Positions 38,405 to 48,424 of a stretch of DNA of 64,000 nt are shown here, piece after piece. Every line of letters starts with the position of its first letter. The first letter of the stretch is position 1. The stretch covers positions 1,376,001 to 1,440,000 of the forward strand of contig NC_014836.1 of NCBI RefSeq assembly GCF_000177635.2. The letters run 5' to 3'. Position numbers and translations under genes: made by a program. The DNA is from Desulfurispirillum indicum S5 (GTDB taxonomy: Bacteria; Chrysiogenota; Chrysiogenetes; Chrysiogenales; Chrysiogenaceae). Under the pieces are notes generated by a model that saw nothing but the letters and a program-made list of their open reading frames with translations, did not search any database and was not told where the DNA came from.

Positions 38405-39625
38405 TTACATTACCAACTGATTGATACTCAGGATGGGCATGAGAATTGCCAGTACGATCAGCAGGACTACGGTGCCCATGACGACGAGCATAAAAGGCTC
38501 AAAGAGACCCACAAAGGTTGCCACCAGGCTCTCCATGTCCCGCTCCTGATTGGCCGCCACCCGACTGAGCATGGTGTCCAGTTCACCGCTTGATTCGCCG
38601 CTGGCCACCATGTGTATCATCATGGGCGGAAAGCATTTTGCCTTGTCAAGGGCGAGATGCAGACTCTCCCCTTCGCTGACCATCCGGCCGATATCCATTG
38701 AGCGTTCCTTTATGAAATCATTCCCCAGTACCTGACCGGCAATGCGAATGGCTTCCACCAGAGGCACACCACTCTGGGCCAGGATACTGAGTGTGCTGGC
38801 AAAGCGAGCGGTGTTTATCCCCCGCGACAGTCGTCCGATCATGGGAAGCTTTAACAGGGTTTCATGGACGCGCATGCGCAGGGCTGGTCGCTTGAGAAGC
38901 TTTTTCCAGAGAAAAGCGAAGGTTGCGATCAACAGCAGGCTGAGCAGGCCGTAGTTTTTTACGAAATCACTGAGGCTGATCAGGGCGATGGTCAGTCCCG
39001 GCAGTTCCTGGCCGGTGTCCACAAAGACTTTTATGACGTCGGGAACCACATAGCCGAGCAGGAAGGTGACAATCAGAATCGAGGTGACGGTGAGGATGGC
39101 AGGGTAGAGCAGTGCCAGTTGAACTTTCTGGCGGCTGCGCTGCTGGCCTTCGGTGTAATCTGCCAGGCGCTCAAGCACCAGGTCAAGGTGGCCGGCGTGC
39201 TCACCAGCGGCTACAGTGGAGCGATAGAGATCCGGGAAGGCACGGGGATACTGAGCCAGGCTCTTGGCCAGGGAGTAGCCTTCCATGACCTTGGCGCGGA
39301 CGCCCAGCAGTATGCTGCGGACGCGATTCTTTTCTGTCTGGGCGGCGACAGCCTTGAGAGCTTCCTCTACGGGGAGTCCGGCCTGAATGAGGGTCGCCAT
39401 CTGGCGGGTACACAGGGAGAGGTCGTTAACACTCATGGATGGCCGAAAGAGGGAGAAAGAGGTTTTGCGGGCATTGTTTTCGCGGCTGTGGGTTGCCTCA
39501 ATCTGCAGTGGCGTCCAGCCTTTTTCGCGCAGCTGTTGTCGTACCTGGCGTGGACTGTCAGCTTCCAGAATGCCTTTGCGGGTTCTGCCACGGCCATCGA
39601 GGGCCTGGTACTCAAAAGCCGCCAC
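38405..39625 (-). CDS. gspF: Type II secretion inner-membrane platform protein GspF
   Basis: The 406-residue polytopic platform protein of the secretin-type machine has two repeated GspF domains (about 70-190 and 270-395) and three membrane helices. MAAFEYQALDGRGRTRKGILEAD (read as MAAFEYQALDGRG then RTRKGILEAD) is typical. The start is GTG at 39625, 2 bp after the gspE stop. It interacts with GspE and GspL. The GspC/GspN neighbours favour a T2SS rather than a pilus. Confidence 0.92.
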   Translation of the reverse strand: MAAFEYQALDGRGRTRKGILEADSPRQVRQQLREKGWTPLQIEATHSRENNARKTSFSLFRPSMSVNDLSLCTRQMATLIQAGLPVEEALKAVAAQTEKNRVRSILLGVRAKVMEGYSLAKSLAQYPRAFPDLYRSTVAAGEHAGHLDLVLERLADYTEGQQRSRQKVQLALLYPAILTVTSILIVTFLLGYVVPDVIKVFVDTGQELPGLTIALISLSDFVKNYGLLSLLLIATFAFLWKKLLKRPALRMRVHETLLKLPMIGRLSRGINTARFASTLSILAQSGVPLVEAIRIAGQVLGNDFIKERSMDIGRMVSEGESLHLALDKAKCFPPMMIHMVASGESSGELDTMLSRVAANQERDMESLVATFVGLFEPFMLVVMGTVVLLIVLAILMPILSINQLVM

Positions 39626-39627
39626 GC

Positions 39628-41109
39628 TCAGCCGTCCTCAAGGGTGACGCGCAGAACTTCTTCCAGCGTGGTCTCACCCTCCAGTACTTTTCTGGCCCCA
39701 TCAGCGCGTATACTGGCACTGTGTTTGCGGGCATAGGCTTCCAGCTCCTGTTCCGACGAGCGGCGGTGCACCATGGTGCGCAGCTCGTCGTTAAAGGTAA
39801 TCAGCTCGTAAATACCTGTTCTGCCGCGATATCCAAGGTGGTTACACTCCTTGCAGCCAGTGGCGCGATAAATGACCGGAGCCTGCAGACTGCCATTCAC
39901 CTGCAGAAGTGCGCACTCCTCCTCGCTGGCCTCGTAGGCTTCGCGGCAGTGTTTACACAGGACGCGCACCAGTCGTTGGGCCAGTACTCCGAGCATGCTG
40001 GAGGAGAGCAGAAAGGGCTCGATTCCCATATCCTGCAGGCGGGTGATGGCTCCGGCAGCGCTGTTGGTGTGCAGGGTCGAGAGGACAAGGTGGCCAGTCA
40101 GACTGGCCTGGATGGATATCTCCGCTGTTTCCAGGTCGCGGATTTCACCGACCATGACCACATCGGGATCCTGGCGCAGTATGGCGCGCAGCCCGCGGGC
40201 GAAGGTCATATCAATTTTGGTGTTCACCTGGGTCTGGCCGATGCCTTCGAGGTTGTATTCAATGGGGTCTTCTACGGTGAGGATATTGCGACTCTTGTCG
40301 TTGAGTCGGGTCAGCATGGCGTAGAGTGTCGTGGTTTTCCCGGAGCCGGTGGGTCCGGTGATCAGGATAATGCCATGGGGCTTGTGGATGATGTCGTTGA
40401 GGAGTCGCGCGTTCTGCGTGGACATTCCCAGCTGTGCCAGATCCAGGCGTCCTGCCTGTTTGTCCAGCAGGCGCAGGACGATGCGTTCACCGTTAATGGA
40501 AGGCATGGTGGATACCCGCACATCCACTTCCTTGCCGCCGACTTTCAGGGAGATGCGACCATCCTGGGGGATGCGCTTTTCGGCGATATCGAGACGGGCC
40601 ATGACCTTGATGCGCGAAGTCAGCAGCGGCGCAAGGGCCCGCTTGGGCCGCACCATCTCGCGCAGGACGCCATCAATGCGAAAGCGCACGATCAGGTTGC
40701 GCTCAAAGGTCTCGATATGGATATCCGAAGCGTTTTCCCGTATGGCTTCCGTGAGCAGGGCATTGATCAGACGGATGATGGGGGCGTTATCTTCCTGTTC
40801 CAGAAGGTCTTCGGTCTCAGGCACAGAGTCGGCCAGGCTGGCGAGATCCATATCGTCACCCAGCTCCTCCACCATCTCCATGGCAGCGGAAGAGTCGTTC
40901 TGGTACGCCGTGGAAAGGGCCGCAGAAAACTCCTGCTCATCCACCTGCAGAAAAGGGGTCAGCTGTCCGACGAATCGCTGGACTTCTGCGATAGCAGCCG
41001 GTGCAGGTGGTTGACGGTAGAGGACGTGAACGCCGCCGTTTTCATCTTCCTGTAAGAGGAGCTGATGGCGTTTCGCAAATCCAAAGGGTAATCTCTGGGG
41101 TAAGGGCAT
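39628..41109 (-). CDS. gspE: Type II secretion ATPase GspE
   Basis: The 493-residue hexameric secretion ATPase powers pseudopilus assembly from the cytoplasmic face. Walker [11 protein letters not shown] is near residue 252, followed by the Asp box ([16 protein letters not shown]), Walker B ([13 protein letters not shown]) and His box. The tetracysteine zinc site CKHCREAYE...CKECNH is present, as in GspE/PilB. The N-terminal N1E domain is short. The ribosome site is weak, so the start is somewhat uncertain. Confidence 0.94.
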   Translation of the reverse strand: MPLPQRLPFGFAKRHQLLLQEDENGGVHVLYRQPPAPAAIAEVQRFVGQLTPFLQVDEQEFSAALSTAYQNDSSAAMEMVEELGDDMDLASLADSVPETEDLLEQEDNAPIIRLINALLTEAIRENASDIHIETFERNLIVRFRIDGVLREMVRPKRALAPLLTSRIKVMARLDIAEKRIPQDGRISLKVGGKEVDVRVSTMPSINGERIVLRLLDKQAGRLDLAQLGMSTQNARLLNDIIHKPHGIILITGPTGSGKTTTLYAMLTRLNDKSRNILTVEDPIEYNLEGIGQTQVNTKIDMTFARGLRAILRQDPDVVMVGEIRDLETAEISIQASLTGHLVLSTLHTNSAAGAITRLQDMGIEPFLLSSSMLGVLAQRLVRVLCKHCREAYEASEEECALLQVNGSLQAPVIYRATGCKECNHLGYRGRTGIYELITFNDELRTMVHRRSSEQELEAYARKHSASIRADGARKVLEGETTLEEVLRVTLEDG

Positions 41110-41126
41110 AGGAGTACTGGCTCGCT

Positions 41127-43043
41127 CTAACGGTATATGTCTTCAATGTTTTCCGGTAAGGATGGTTTGACACCCATGGGTATCCCCCTCAGTTTTGGTG
41201 GATTCAGCTGCAGCTCATAAATGCCGGTATACTTTTCACGGCTCAGGGAAGCGGAGTCTTCCTGGGTCAGTAGAATGGTCGGTCGCAGAAAAACCAGGAG
41301 ATTGCGCTTTTCAACCCGCTGACGTCGTGCCTGGAAGAGTCTTCCCAGCAGAGGGATGTCACCGAGCAGCGGAACCTTGCTGACGACCTCCTGGACATCA
41401 TCTTTAATCAGGCCGCCAAGAACAATGGTTTCATTGTTATCGGCCAGTATAGTGGTGATGATCTCCCGCTTATTCGTGATGATGCCATCGGTGCCTTCCG
41501 TGAGCACAGAGGATGCCTCCAGTTCTACCTGCATGCGCACGGAGTTCCCTTCATAGATACTGGGTGTGGTTTTCAGGACAATGCCCACATCCTGACGCTG
41601 AATGGTGGTGAAAGGGTTGGTGCCGGAATCGTGGGAGTAGGTACCGGTACGCACAGGAATATTCTGGCCGACCAGAATGCTGGCCTCCTGGTTATCCAGG
41701 GTGAGAATACTGGGAGTGGAAAGCAGGTTGGCGTTGGTTACGGAGGCAAGAGCCGTCAGCAGGGCACCCATCTCCACGCTGCCACTGGTGGTTGCTACTC
41801 CCAGGCTCATTCCATCGCTGATAGTGGGGGGGGTCTGTGTCGCTATGCTGGTGAGAATATTACTGAGGCTTGTGCCTGCATTGGAAAACGAAGTTCCACC
41901 GATGGGGCCAAGTGTGTCACCAGCGCTGCGGGCCGCCAGTTGTACACCTAATTGATTCAGGGAGTCGCCGACAACTTCGACAATAACGGCTTCAATGAGC
42001 ACTTGGGCTCTTCGCACATCAAGCTGCGCGATAATGGATTGTATTTCAGCCATGGTGGCTGGTTCGGCGCGGATCACCAGGGCGTTCAGTGATTCGTCGG
42101 CCTGAATGCTGAATTTTTCCGCTGGCGCCGGAGCTGAATCACGACCGGAGCCACTGGCTGACGCTGTTCTTCCCTCCACCAGGCCCTTCAGCAGTTCCGC
42201 CATTTTGGTGGCATCGGCATGGCTCAGGCGCAGGACCATGGTTGAGCCTGTGGTCTTAACGGGAATATCCAGGGAATCGATCAGCTGCCGGTATTCCTCC
42301 AGCGCTTTCTGTGTTCCCTTCAGTATAAGGCGGTTACTGCGCTCATCGGCGATAATGCGGATGCCCGCCGCAGGGGAGCGTTGCTGCTGTCCTCCCTGGG
42401 GAGTAGCTATTTTCTCCAGCAGGCCGGCTAACTGTCCAACCCAGGCGTGCTGAAGGTCGACAATGGCAATGGCTTCACTCTCTTCCTGGTCGAGGCGATC
42501 GACGATATCGGCTATGCGCGAGACATTCTCCGCGTGATCACTGATAATGATGGCGTTGGCGGAAGGCACACCGGCCAGGTGGCCGTACTGGGGCACCAGG
42601 GGGCGCAGGATGGGAATCAGCTCGGCTGCAGGCGTATTACGCAGTGGCAGCACGCGGGTTATGAGAGTTTCTCCCAACATGGTGCCCTCTGCGTCATAGG
42701 GGATGGCTCCTTGACGCGCTATGGCGTTGGGCAGAATCTTAATGGCTTCTTCACCCTCGACAGTGATAAATCCATGCACATTCAGAACCGCCATGAAAAG
42801 CTCATAGATGCTGTCACGGTTCATGGGCGTCTGCGAGATGACGGTGACTTTGCCTCGCACCCGGGGGTCAACCACGAAATTCTTTTTGGTGATGGATGAG
42901 ACCTGGTCTATGAGGGTGCTGATCTCGGCTTCTTTGAGGTTGACCGTCCAGGTCTGCCGCTCCTGAGCGACTGCCGAATTCAGGGTGTAAAACAAGAGAA
43001 GTGTCACTACTGCTGTAATGGTGGTGATGGTGCGCAATCTCAT
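41127..43043 (-). CDS. gspD: Type II secretion outer-membrane secretin GspD
   Basis: A 638-residue secretin with a signal peptide (hydrophobic [13 protein letters not shown], cleavage near SAVAQ), N0-N3 domains (N0 begins [18 protein letters not shown]) and the C-terminal secretin core with [14 protein letters not shown]. It forms the outer-membrane channel of T2SS. The frame is open 27 codons further to a TTG at 43124, but the ATG at 43043 gives a normal signal peptide; both have only modest ribosome sites. Between it and gspC lie about 150 bp with no gene. Confidence 0.92.
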   Translation of the reverse strand: MRLRTITTITAVVTLLLFYTLNSAVAQERQTWTVNLKEAEISTLIDQVSSITKKNFVVDPRVRGKVTVISQTPMNRDSIYELFMAVLNVHGFITVEGEEAIKILPNAIARQGAIPYDAEGTMLGETLITRVLPLRNTPAAELIPILRPLVPQYGHLAGVPSANAIIISDHAENVSRIADIVDRLDQEESEAIAIVDLQHAWVGQLAGLLEKIATPQGGQQQRSPAAGIRIIADERSNRLILKGTQKALEEYRQLIDSLDIPVKTTGSTMVLRLSHADATKMAELLKGLVEGRTASASGSGRDSAPAPAEKFSIQADESLNALVIRAEPATMAEIQSIIAQLDVRRAQVLIEAVIVEVVGDSLNQLGVQLAARSAGDTLGPIGGTSFSNAGTSLSNILTSIATQTPPTISDGMSLGVATTSGSVEMGALLTALASVTNANLLSTPSILTLDNQEASILVGQNIPVRTGTYSHDSGTNPFTTIQRQDVGIVLKTTPSIYEGNSVRMQVELEASSVLTEGTDGIITNKREIITTILADNNETIVLGGLIKDDVQEVVSKVPLLGDIPLLGRLFQARRQRVEKRNLLVFLRPTILLTQEDSASLSREKYTGIYELQLNPPKLRGIPMGVKPSLPENIEDIYR

Positions 43044-43190
43044 ATACCTGCTCTGTATAAGTGGAGTGTCATTCAGTAAAGATGATCGGAAAGGCATCAT
43101 TTCACGTTCTGGAGCCTGGTTCAAGTGAAATTCCCTTCAGTTGCCTGCCAAAAGACCACCAAAGGTGTGGATTAAGCCGGTGTGCGGCGG

Positions 43191-44165
43191 TCAGCGCAGC
43201 GGATAGGTAACCACAAAGGTTCGCTGACCTCGTTGTATTTCTATGCGGGCGACGCCAGACTCCACAATCTGATTGATGAGCTGGCGGTCACGTTGTACAT
43301 CTCCAACGGGGTGACTGTTGACCGAGACAATTACATCGCCCTGCTGCAGTCCCAGCTGGCTCATGAGGGCAGCCGGGGCCTGAGCTCCCACCGTATAACC
43401 CCTGCTTTCACCAGAAGAACCTCGTGGTTCCAGACCTGCCCCATCAAGAATGGCCTGTGGATTCGTCTGCATGATGGGCATATAGGTTTCCATAAAGGAG
43501 CCTGCGTCCATCTGCTGGATATTCTCTGTCAGCTGCTGGGAAGCTGTCAGATCTGCTGGTATATCCGCGGCAGCACGACGTGCCGAGGGACGCGATGATC
43601 GCGAAGCGTTTGCCGGTGTTTCCGCCCGTATCCCACTGTCGGAGTCCCCGCTGTCGGGGAAACGCAAGGTTTCATAGGCTTCTCCCCGCTGCAGCAGAAC
43701 GCGATCAGCGAAAACGGCGGCGAGGGTTACCCCCTGGCTGACGCGGTCGCCTATAGTGTACCTTTCACCTGGTCGGGACTGTTCAGCAATAAAGGCGCTG
43801 GAATACTCTGGTACTTCTGAAAGGAACACTCCCTCAAGGCGAAGTCGCATACGGGTTTCCGGTGCCTGCACCTCATCGAGGGAGACACTCTGAGGCTCTT
43901 CCGGCGGTGCTGGTTTGCCGAACAGGTGTAATTGCTCTATGTTCTGTGCCAGGGAAGCTTCCGGTACGGCCTGCTGACGCGGAGCTGGTGTCTTTGGTGA
44001 CGCAAATATCACCGGCACAGGCTCCAGGAGCGTCCAGGTGAGACGCGCAAGGGTGTGGGAGGTGCTTGCCAGTACGCCGAGAATCAGCAGCATGCTGCTG
44101 ATCTGCAGGAGCCGGGTTCCGTTAATGGCGGCAAGAGCGGAAAATACTGGCAGCTTATCGGTCAT
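43191..44165 (-). CDS. gspC: Type II secretion protein GspC
   Basis: The 324-residue inner-membrane protein has one N-terminal helix (about 20-40), a homology region around 75-150 (FGKPAPPEEPQ, RLRLEGVFLSE, YTIGDRVSQGVTLAAVFADRVLL) and a C-terminal PDZ-like domain (PAALMSQLGLQQGDVIVSVN). GspC links the inner-membrane platform to GspD. It lies between gspN and gspD, as in several T2SS loci. A TATAAT sits only a few bases ahead of the ATG, and no strong Shine-Dalgarno is seen. Confidence 0.9.
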   Translation of the reverse strand: MTDKLPVFSALAAINGTRLLQISSMLLILGVLASTSHTLARLTWTLLEPVPVIFASPKTPAPRQQAVPEASLAQNIEQLHLFGKPAPPEEPQSVSLDEVQAPETRMRLRLEGVFLSEVPEYSSAFIAEQSRPGERYTIGDRVSQGVTLAAVFADRVLLQRGEAYETLRFPDSGDSDSGIRAETPANASRSSRPSARRAAADIPADLTASQQLTENIQQMDAGSFMETYMPIMQTNPQAILDGAGLEPRGSSGESRGYTVGAQAPAALMSQLGLQQGDVIVSVNSHPVGDVQRDRQLINQIVESGVARIEIQRGQRTFVVTYPLR

Positions 44166-44230
44166 GGTGAATTATACTCAGGGGAGTTACATCTCGAGAA
44201 GCAGCGAGTATACGCATAGGGTTCCGCATG

Positions 44231-44974
44231 TCAGAATACCTTTTCTTCATAAGTAAAGAGAATACTACCAGCTCGCCCCGGAATATTCCAGGGTAAAGGA
44301 ATGGCGCGGGTAAGATGGGACATGATCTGCAGGCGGGCCCAACCATCGGGTCCAAGGCTGATCTCACCTACCGGTTGATCGTCACCTTCACGGCCAATAC
44401 GCAGGATGGCGCGTTGTTCCTCATGGCTGAGATTGCCGACCAGAACCGGCATGTTAATGGTAAACGCGTTGCCGCTTTGGGTGGATTCAACCAGTCCGCC
44501 ACTCCAGTGCAGCGTACCGTCAGCCTGTCGAATTTCATCGCCATGGATGTTCACGTGAACCCGCCGAATCTCAAGATGCCCTGGAACACGCAGATTCAGC
44601 GTCTGCAGCAAGGGCTGCACTGTCGTGGCGTCAAGTCTTCCCGATGCCATAAGCTGTACTGCACCCCAGGGAGCAGCGGCAATGCCGAGATCTATGTCAG
44701 TCCGGCCTTCCTGAACACGGAAAGCCAGCAGCACCTTTCCCTGCCACAGCAGGCGGGGAGATATTTTCCAGCTTACGGGCAGTGGCGGAAGAGGGCCGTA
44801 ATGCAAGGAGGCATTCCCATTCCACAGGGTTCCGGATATCCTGGTAAGGGTGATGGTGTCCTGGGCGGGAATCTTCGCCCAGATGTACGCTGCCGGAATC
44901 GTGGTGACGAGGAAAAAGCCATAGAGCAGGAAAAAGGCGAGAACTATTCCAAAAATGCGTTTTTTTGTCAGCAT
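44231..44974 (-). CDS. gspN: Type II secretion protein GspN
   Basis: The 247-residue protein has one N-terminal membrane helix (GIVLAFFLLYGFFLVTTIPA) followed by a beta-rich periplasmic part starting TRISGTLWNGNASLHYG, the GspN hallmark. GspN is an optional T2SS component of unclear role. It is first in the gspN-C-D-E-F order. AAAGG precedes the ATG. The pseudopilins (GspG-K) and GspL/M are not in the window, so they must be elsewhere. Confidence 0.88.
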   Translation of the reverse strand: MLTKKRIFGIVLAFFLLYGFFLVTTIPAAYIWAKIPAQDTITLTRISGTLWNGNASLHYGPLPPLPVSWKISPRLLWQGKVLLAFRVQEGRTDIDLGIAAAPWGAVQLMASGRLDATTVQPLLQTLNLRVPGHLEIRRVHVNIHGDEIRQADGTLHWSGGLVESTQSGNAFTINMPVLVGNLSHEEQRAILRIGREGDDQPVGEISLGPDGWARLQIMSHLTRAIPLPWNIPGRAGSILFTYEEKVF

Positions 44975-44999
44975 TCCGTGAACCTTTCAGGAGTCTCAA

Positions 45000-45019
45000 C
45001 AGTGGTGTGCAAACCACTG
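45000..45019 (-). terminator. Hairpin between rtcB and gspN
   Basis: CAGTGGT at 45000-45006 pairs with ACCACTG at 45013-45019 around 6 nt. It lies about 50 bp after the rtcB stop and 26 bp before the gspN start. No T run follows, so termination is uncertain; an operator function is possible. Confidence 0.3.
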
Positions 45020-45071
45020 AGGTTTAATGTAGGCAATTGACTGGCGGTTGTAAATGAGGAACTCACGCCTG

Positions 45072-46184
45072 TCAGCCTTTGATATTAATCAGGGGTTGAA
45101 CATGATGGCGGATAACCACGAGCTCTGATTGCGCTTCCAGCACGGCGTGAATGTTCTTGTAGGCCATGGGTGCCTCATCAAGGGTACTTTCCTGTACGCA
45201 GGCAACGACGGATTCCATGGACTGTCGGAACTCGTGCAGACTGAGTTCACGTTTCGCCTCCGCTCGACCCAGTAGACGTCCGGCACCATGGGAACTCGAC
45301 CACAGCGCTTTGGGGTTGCCCAGTCCTTCCACCACAAAACTCCCGTCACGCATATTGCCGGGAATAATACCAGCCATGCCACTTTCCGCGTGCGTTGCCC
45401 CTTTGCGATGGATCCACCAGCCGTTATACAGGGCCGCGTGGTTGTGGTTGCGATTGATCAGGGACACCCACTGTGGGGAACCATTGATGCGCCGAGAGAG
45501 CACTTCTGCTGCTCTGCGCGCAATTTCGAGACGATTTTCCAGGGCAAACGACAGGCAGAAGTGCATATCATCAATATAAGCTTTGCCAGCTGCCGAGCGG
45601 ACATCCAGTGCGTAGTGGCCTTCGCGGGCCCTTGAGCTCTTACTGGCGACCTTCATGTAGTGTGTGGCCATGGTATGCCCCAGATGACGGGAACCGGAGT
45701 GTACGAGAATCCAGATCCGCTCCAGTTCATCGTAACCGATCTCGAGAAAGTGATTGCCTGAGCCCAGGGTACCAAGCTGATAAAGCCCTTTGCGTCGGAA
45801 GTACTCTTCCAGAACCGCTGAGCGTGGAAGATGGGAACAGTTCCAGGGCACAGGCTTTTGGTTGTGGGCAGAACCCACAGGGATGTGTTCGTAGAGAGAG
45901 CGGAAAATGGCTGCGGCATTCTGGCGGACTTCAGACAAGGGAAATGTGGTGGGCACACCCAGGACACCGCAGCCGATGTCGTACCCCACCCATGCGGGCA
46001 CAACAACACCATCGGTAGCGACGACGGCTCCTATAGGCAGCGCGTAGCCCTTATGGGCATCGGGCATCAGTGCTCCGCGAACCACATAGGGCTGATCCAT
46101 GGCGCTGAGAAACTGTTCCATGGCTGCCGGCTCAATGTCGTTGCCAAAAATGTGATAGGGGGCCGGGCGGTTCGTCTTCTTCAT
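45072..46184 (-). CDS. rtcB: RNA-splicing ligase RtcB
   Basis: The 370-residue Mn/GTP-dependent ligase joins 2',3'-cyclic phosphate or 3'-phosphate ends to 5'-OH RNA. Cys72 in GYDIGCGVLG is a metal ligand, and the guanylylated His lies in SHGAGRLLGR. It is shorter than E. coli RtcB (about 408) but all core motifs are visible. The start overlaps the tenI-like stop by 4 bp and has a poor ribosome site, so it may be translationally coupled. RtcA and RtcR are absent. Confidence 0.93.
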   Translation of the reverse strand: MKKTNRPAPYHIFGNDIEPAAMEQFLSAMDQPYVVRGALMPDAHKGYALPIGAVVATDGVVVPAWVGYDIGCGVLGVPTTFPLSEVRQNAAAIFRSLYEHIPVGSAHNQKPVPWNCSHLPRSAVLEEYFRRKGLYQLGTLGSGNHFLEIGYDELERIWILVHSGSRHLGHTMATHYMKVASKSSRAREGHYALDVRSAAGKAYIDDMHFCLSFALENRLEIARRAAEVLSRRINGSPQWVSLINRNHNHAALYNGWWIHRKGATHAESGMAGIIPGNMRDGSFVVEGLGNPKALWSSSHGAGRLLGRAEAKRELSLHEFRQSMESVVACVQESTLDEAPMAYKNIHAVLEAQSELVVIRHHVQPLINIKG

Positions 46185-46795
46185 GGGTTATCGCAGAACG
46201 GCGTTGCCAGGATGTTGTGGGAATCGCGCAGAAAACAGCCGATTGCGGCCCAGCCACCGAGCCCCTCCACCCGCTGCAGCAAAGACAACGTCTGCTGGTT
46301 GATACCACCCAGGGCAACGACCCGTGAGCGGAGCGAGACATCCACATCCATCAGGGCTGAGATTCCGAGCGGTGTGACACTATAGGGCTTTGGTGTGGGA
46401 AAGATCGGACTGAGGGTCACAAAGCGCAGATGTTCATAGGCGCGCAGCAGTGCCTGGGCCTGTTCCGGGTGGTGGCATGATACTGAGCAGGGAAGTTTCA
46501 TGGCGCCCAGGAAGTCCATATCGCGCTCGGCGCAGTGGATGGCGGTGCACAGGTGCTGTTCATACAGCTCGTGGGCGTGCTGAGGTGTGGTGATGTTGCG
46601 CGAGTGGACGATCAGCTTGCCACAGTCGGCAAGACGGTGTACGAGTCGCAGATACGCATCGCTGGCCATGTCCGGTTCCCGCAGAAGAACCCCCGTGACA
46701 CGATGGTCGCAGGCGATAGCACGGTAGTGGTCGACAAAGGCGTCGGAGGTCTCGAAACTCCGGCTGTCGGTGATGACATAGATAGCCAGGCTCAT
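46181..46795 (-). CDS. Thiamine phosphate synthase/TenI-like TIM-barrel protein
   Basis: The 204-residue protein belongs to the ThiE/TenI family: YVITDSR at the start, CSVSCHHPEQ, LSPIFPTPKPYSVTPLG and VVALGGIN near the end. The substrate-binding LRxK block reads LREPD, so the Lys is lost, and the IND block reads HSRN; true thiamine phosphate synthase activity is doubtful and a TenI-like role is more likely. The ATG at 46795 overlaps the preceding stop (ATGA). It is coupled to rtcB, an odd pairing. Confidence 0.75.
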   Translation of the reverse strand: MSLAIYVITDSRSFETSDAFVDHYRAIACDHRVTGVLLREPDMASDAYLRLVHRLADCGKLIVHSRNITTPQHAHELYEQHLCTAIHCAERDMDFLGAMKLPCSVSCHHPEQAQALLRAYEHLRFVTLSPIFPTPKPYSVTPLGISALMDVDVSLRSRVVALGGINQQTLSLLQRVEGLGGWAAIGCFLRDSHNILATPFCDNP

Positions 46796-47649
46796 CAATG
46801 GGGGATTTCCGGGATATCCCGTTCATCTTCGTGTTCCAGGCGTTTCGCGAAGTTCCGGGGATAGCGGGGTGTATTGGTGTAGAGACAGTGGTTGCAGAAA
46901 CGAATGATATCCGCACGGGTATCCTCGTCGGAGATAATACGGCAGAAGTAACGCAGGGAAAGGGCCGCGCCCGCTTCATAGGTGCCGCTCTGACGGGGAG
47001 AGAAGGGGGCCTTCTGCCAGTGAATGCTGGGAATGAACTTGCTGCGGGTTATGCGGTACGCCTCATCGTCCAGCACACTGGGCGCGTGCTGGTCATCGTG
47101 CTGCACCAGGGTCAGATTGCACAGATCCTGATAGTGGGCAGGACTGTTGATTATGCCGATGGTGCTTGCCGGAAAGGCGATGCGCAGGAGGCTCAGCAGG
47201 TGAATGTGACGGTTTTCGGACTCCTGGGGATGGTGACGAATAAGAAATATCTGCTGGGCCTCCTCCTGGGGCAAGGTGAGGTGCTCTACCTGGTGAAGTT
47301 CCAGAACGCGCAGCGAAGGGATAGCCTCTGTTCCGGGGTCAGGAAGGGCACTTCGGGTAGAGAGAAAGTACTGGCGTTCGTCTATCAGTGGGAAATCCGA
47401 ATCTTCAGGACAAAGGGGGCCGGGAGTCAGAAAGAGACGGTATCCCCTGCGCAGATCGTCGCGCAGCTGATGCGTTTCGGGGAGTTCTTCATAGTAGCGG
47501 CCGATCAACTGAACGTTACTCAGATAGCGTCGCCGCAGCACTTCAGCACAATTGCGCAACAGCGTCGTGTCGGTGGTGAACAGCTGGCGCCACTGTTGTG
47601 TTGAGGGGCGTGCATCATCAAGTATATGCTTTAAAAGGGATTTTGGCAT
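46795..47649 (-). CDS. Conserved-looking protein of unknown function
   Basis: A 284-residue cytoplasmic protein that I cannot assign. It has no signal peptide or membrane helix, is rich in His, Arg, Asp and Glu, and contains segments such as LFLTPGPLCPEDSDFPLIDERQ split by charged stretches, and a C-terminal His/Cys patch (RFCNHC). AAGGAG nine bases before the ATG supports expression. It overlaps the TenI-like gene and follows the SDR gene by 27 bp, so it belongs to the asd-SDR-tenI-rtcB gene string. Confidence 0.7.
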   Translation of the reverse strand: MPKSLLKHILDDARPSTQQWRQLFTTDTTLLRNCAEVLRRRYLSNVQLIGRYYEELPETHQLRDDLRRGYRLFLTPGPLCPEDSDFPLIDERQYFLSTRSALPDPGTEAIPSLRVLELHQVEHLTLPQEEAQQIFLIRHHPQESENRHIHLLSLLRIAFPASTIGIINSPAHYQDLCNLTLVQHDDQHAPSVLDDEAYRITRSKFIPSIHWQKAPFSPRQSGTYEAGAALSLRYFCRIISDEDTRADIIRFCNHCLYTNTPRYPRNFAKRLEHEDERDIPEIPH

Positions 47650-47676
47650 GACAAAAGGCTCCTTGGGATGGCAGGG

Positions 47677-48417
47677 TCAGAGATGTTCTCCCCCGTCAAC
47701 GGGGATATCGATTCCGGTTACATAGTCACACTGCAACAGAAAGTCCAGTGCCTGCAGTATATGCTCAACACTCCCCTGGCGTTTCAGGGGAACGTTCTTT
47801 TCGATCAGGGTGCGAAATTCCGCGTCGGTTTCTGTCGTGGCCTGCAGGATAGGACCGGGAGAAATGGAGTTGCAGCGCAACGTGGGGGCAAAGGTCTTGG
47901 CTGCCATTCTGGTGAACTCTGCCAGGGATTTCTTGCTGAGTTCATAGGCAGCGCGGGTAGTGGTGCGTTGATAGACCCTTTGGTCGCAGAAAACTACGAA
48001 GTTGCCGTTTTGCACGTCCGCATGTGTCATATGAAGATGGAGCGCTTTGGCCATGAGTATGGGAGAAAAGAGGTGCACCCAGAAATTCTGGAGCATATGG
48101 TCAGTATCAATGGCTTTCAGAGTAGACTTTTCAAAAAAGCTGGCAGCGTAAATCACACAATGCACAGGTGCGCCCGTAGCCGCGTGGGCCTGCTCCAGGA
48201 TATCACCGGGGTTATTCAGGGTCGCCAGATCGTGGCAAAGGACAGTGCATGGAGTGTATTGCTCCAGCAGCTTTTGCGTGGCCAGAGCACCCTCACGGTT
48301 GGTGTGATAGGTGATGGCCACGCGATACCCTCGCTTCGCCAGGTGCAGAGCTACGGCACGTCCGATACGATCGGACGCCCCGGTGACTATGGCGGTGGCA
48401 GGGGGTGCGGACAGCAT
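47677..48417 (-). CDS. Short-chain dehydrogenase, pteridine reductase (FolM/PTR1)-like
   Basis: The 246-residue Rossmann-fold oxidoreductase has the cofactor site TGASDRIGRAVA, an AASFFE in place of the usual NNAS, the catalytic YELSKKS (Tyr and Lys) and the C-terminal SPGPI and VTGIDIPVDGG. The latter, and RxG/N-type cofactor site, resemble FolM/PTR1 proteins that reduce dihydro-pterins with NADPH, but another small carbonyl substrate is possible. It starts 7 bp after the asd stop. Confidence 0.8.
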   Translation of the reverse strand: MLSAPPATAIVTGASDRIGRAVALHLAKRGYRVAITYHTNREGALATQKLLEQYTPCTVLCHDLATLNNPGDILEQAHAATGAPVHCVIYAASFFEKSTLKAIDTDHMLQNFWVHLFSPILMAKALHLHMTHADVQNGNFVVFCDQRVYQRTTTRAAYELSKKSLAEFTRMAAKTFAPTLRCNSISPGPILQATTETDAEFRTLIEKNVPLKRQGSVEHILQALDFLLQCDYVTGIDIPVDGGEHL

Positions 48418-48424
48418 AGGAGAA

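Noticed and set aside
39439-41055. 538-codon plus-strand open frame
   Set aside because: It is the antisense shadow of gspE and gspF, which have complete motifs.
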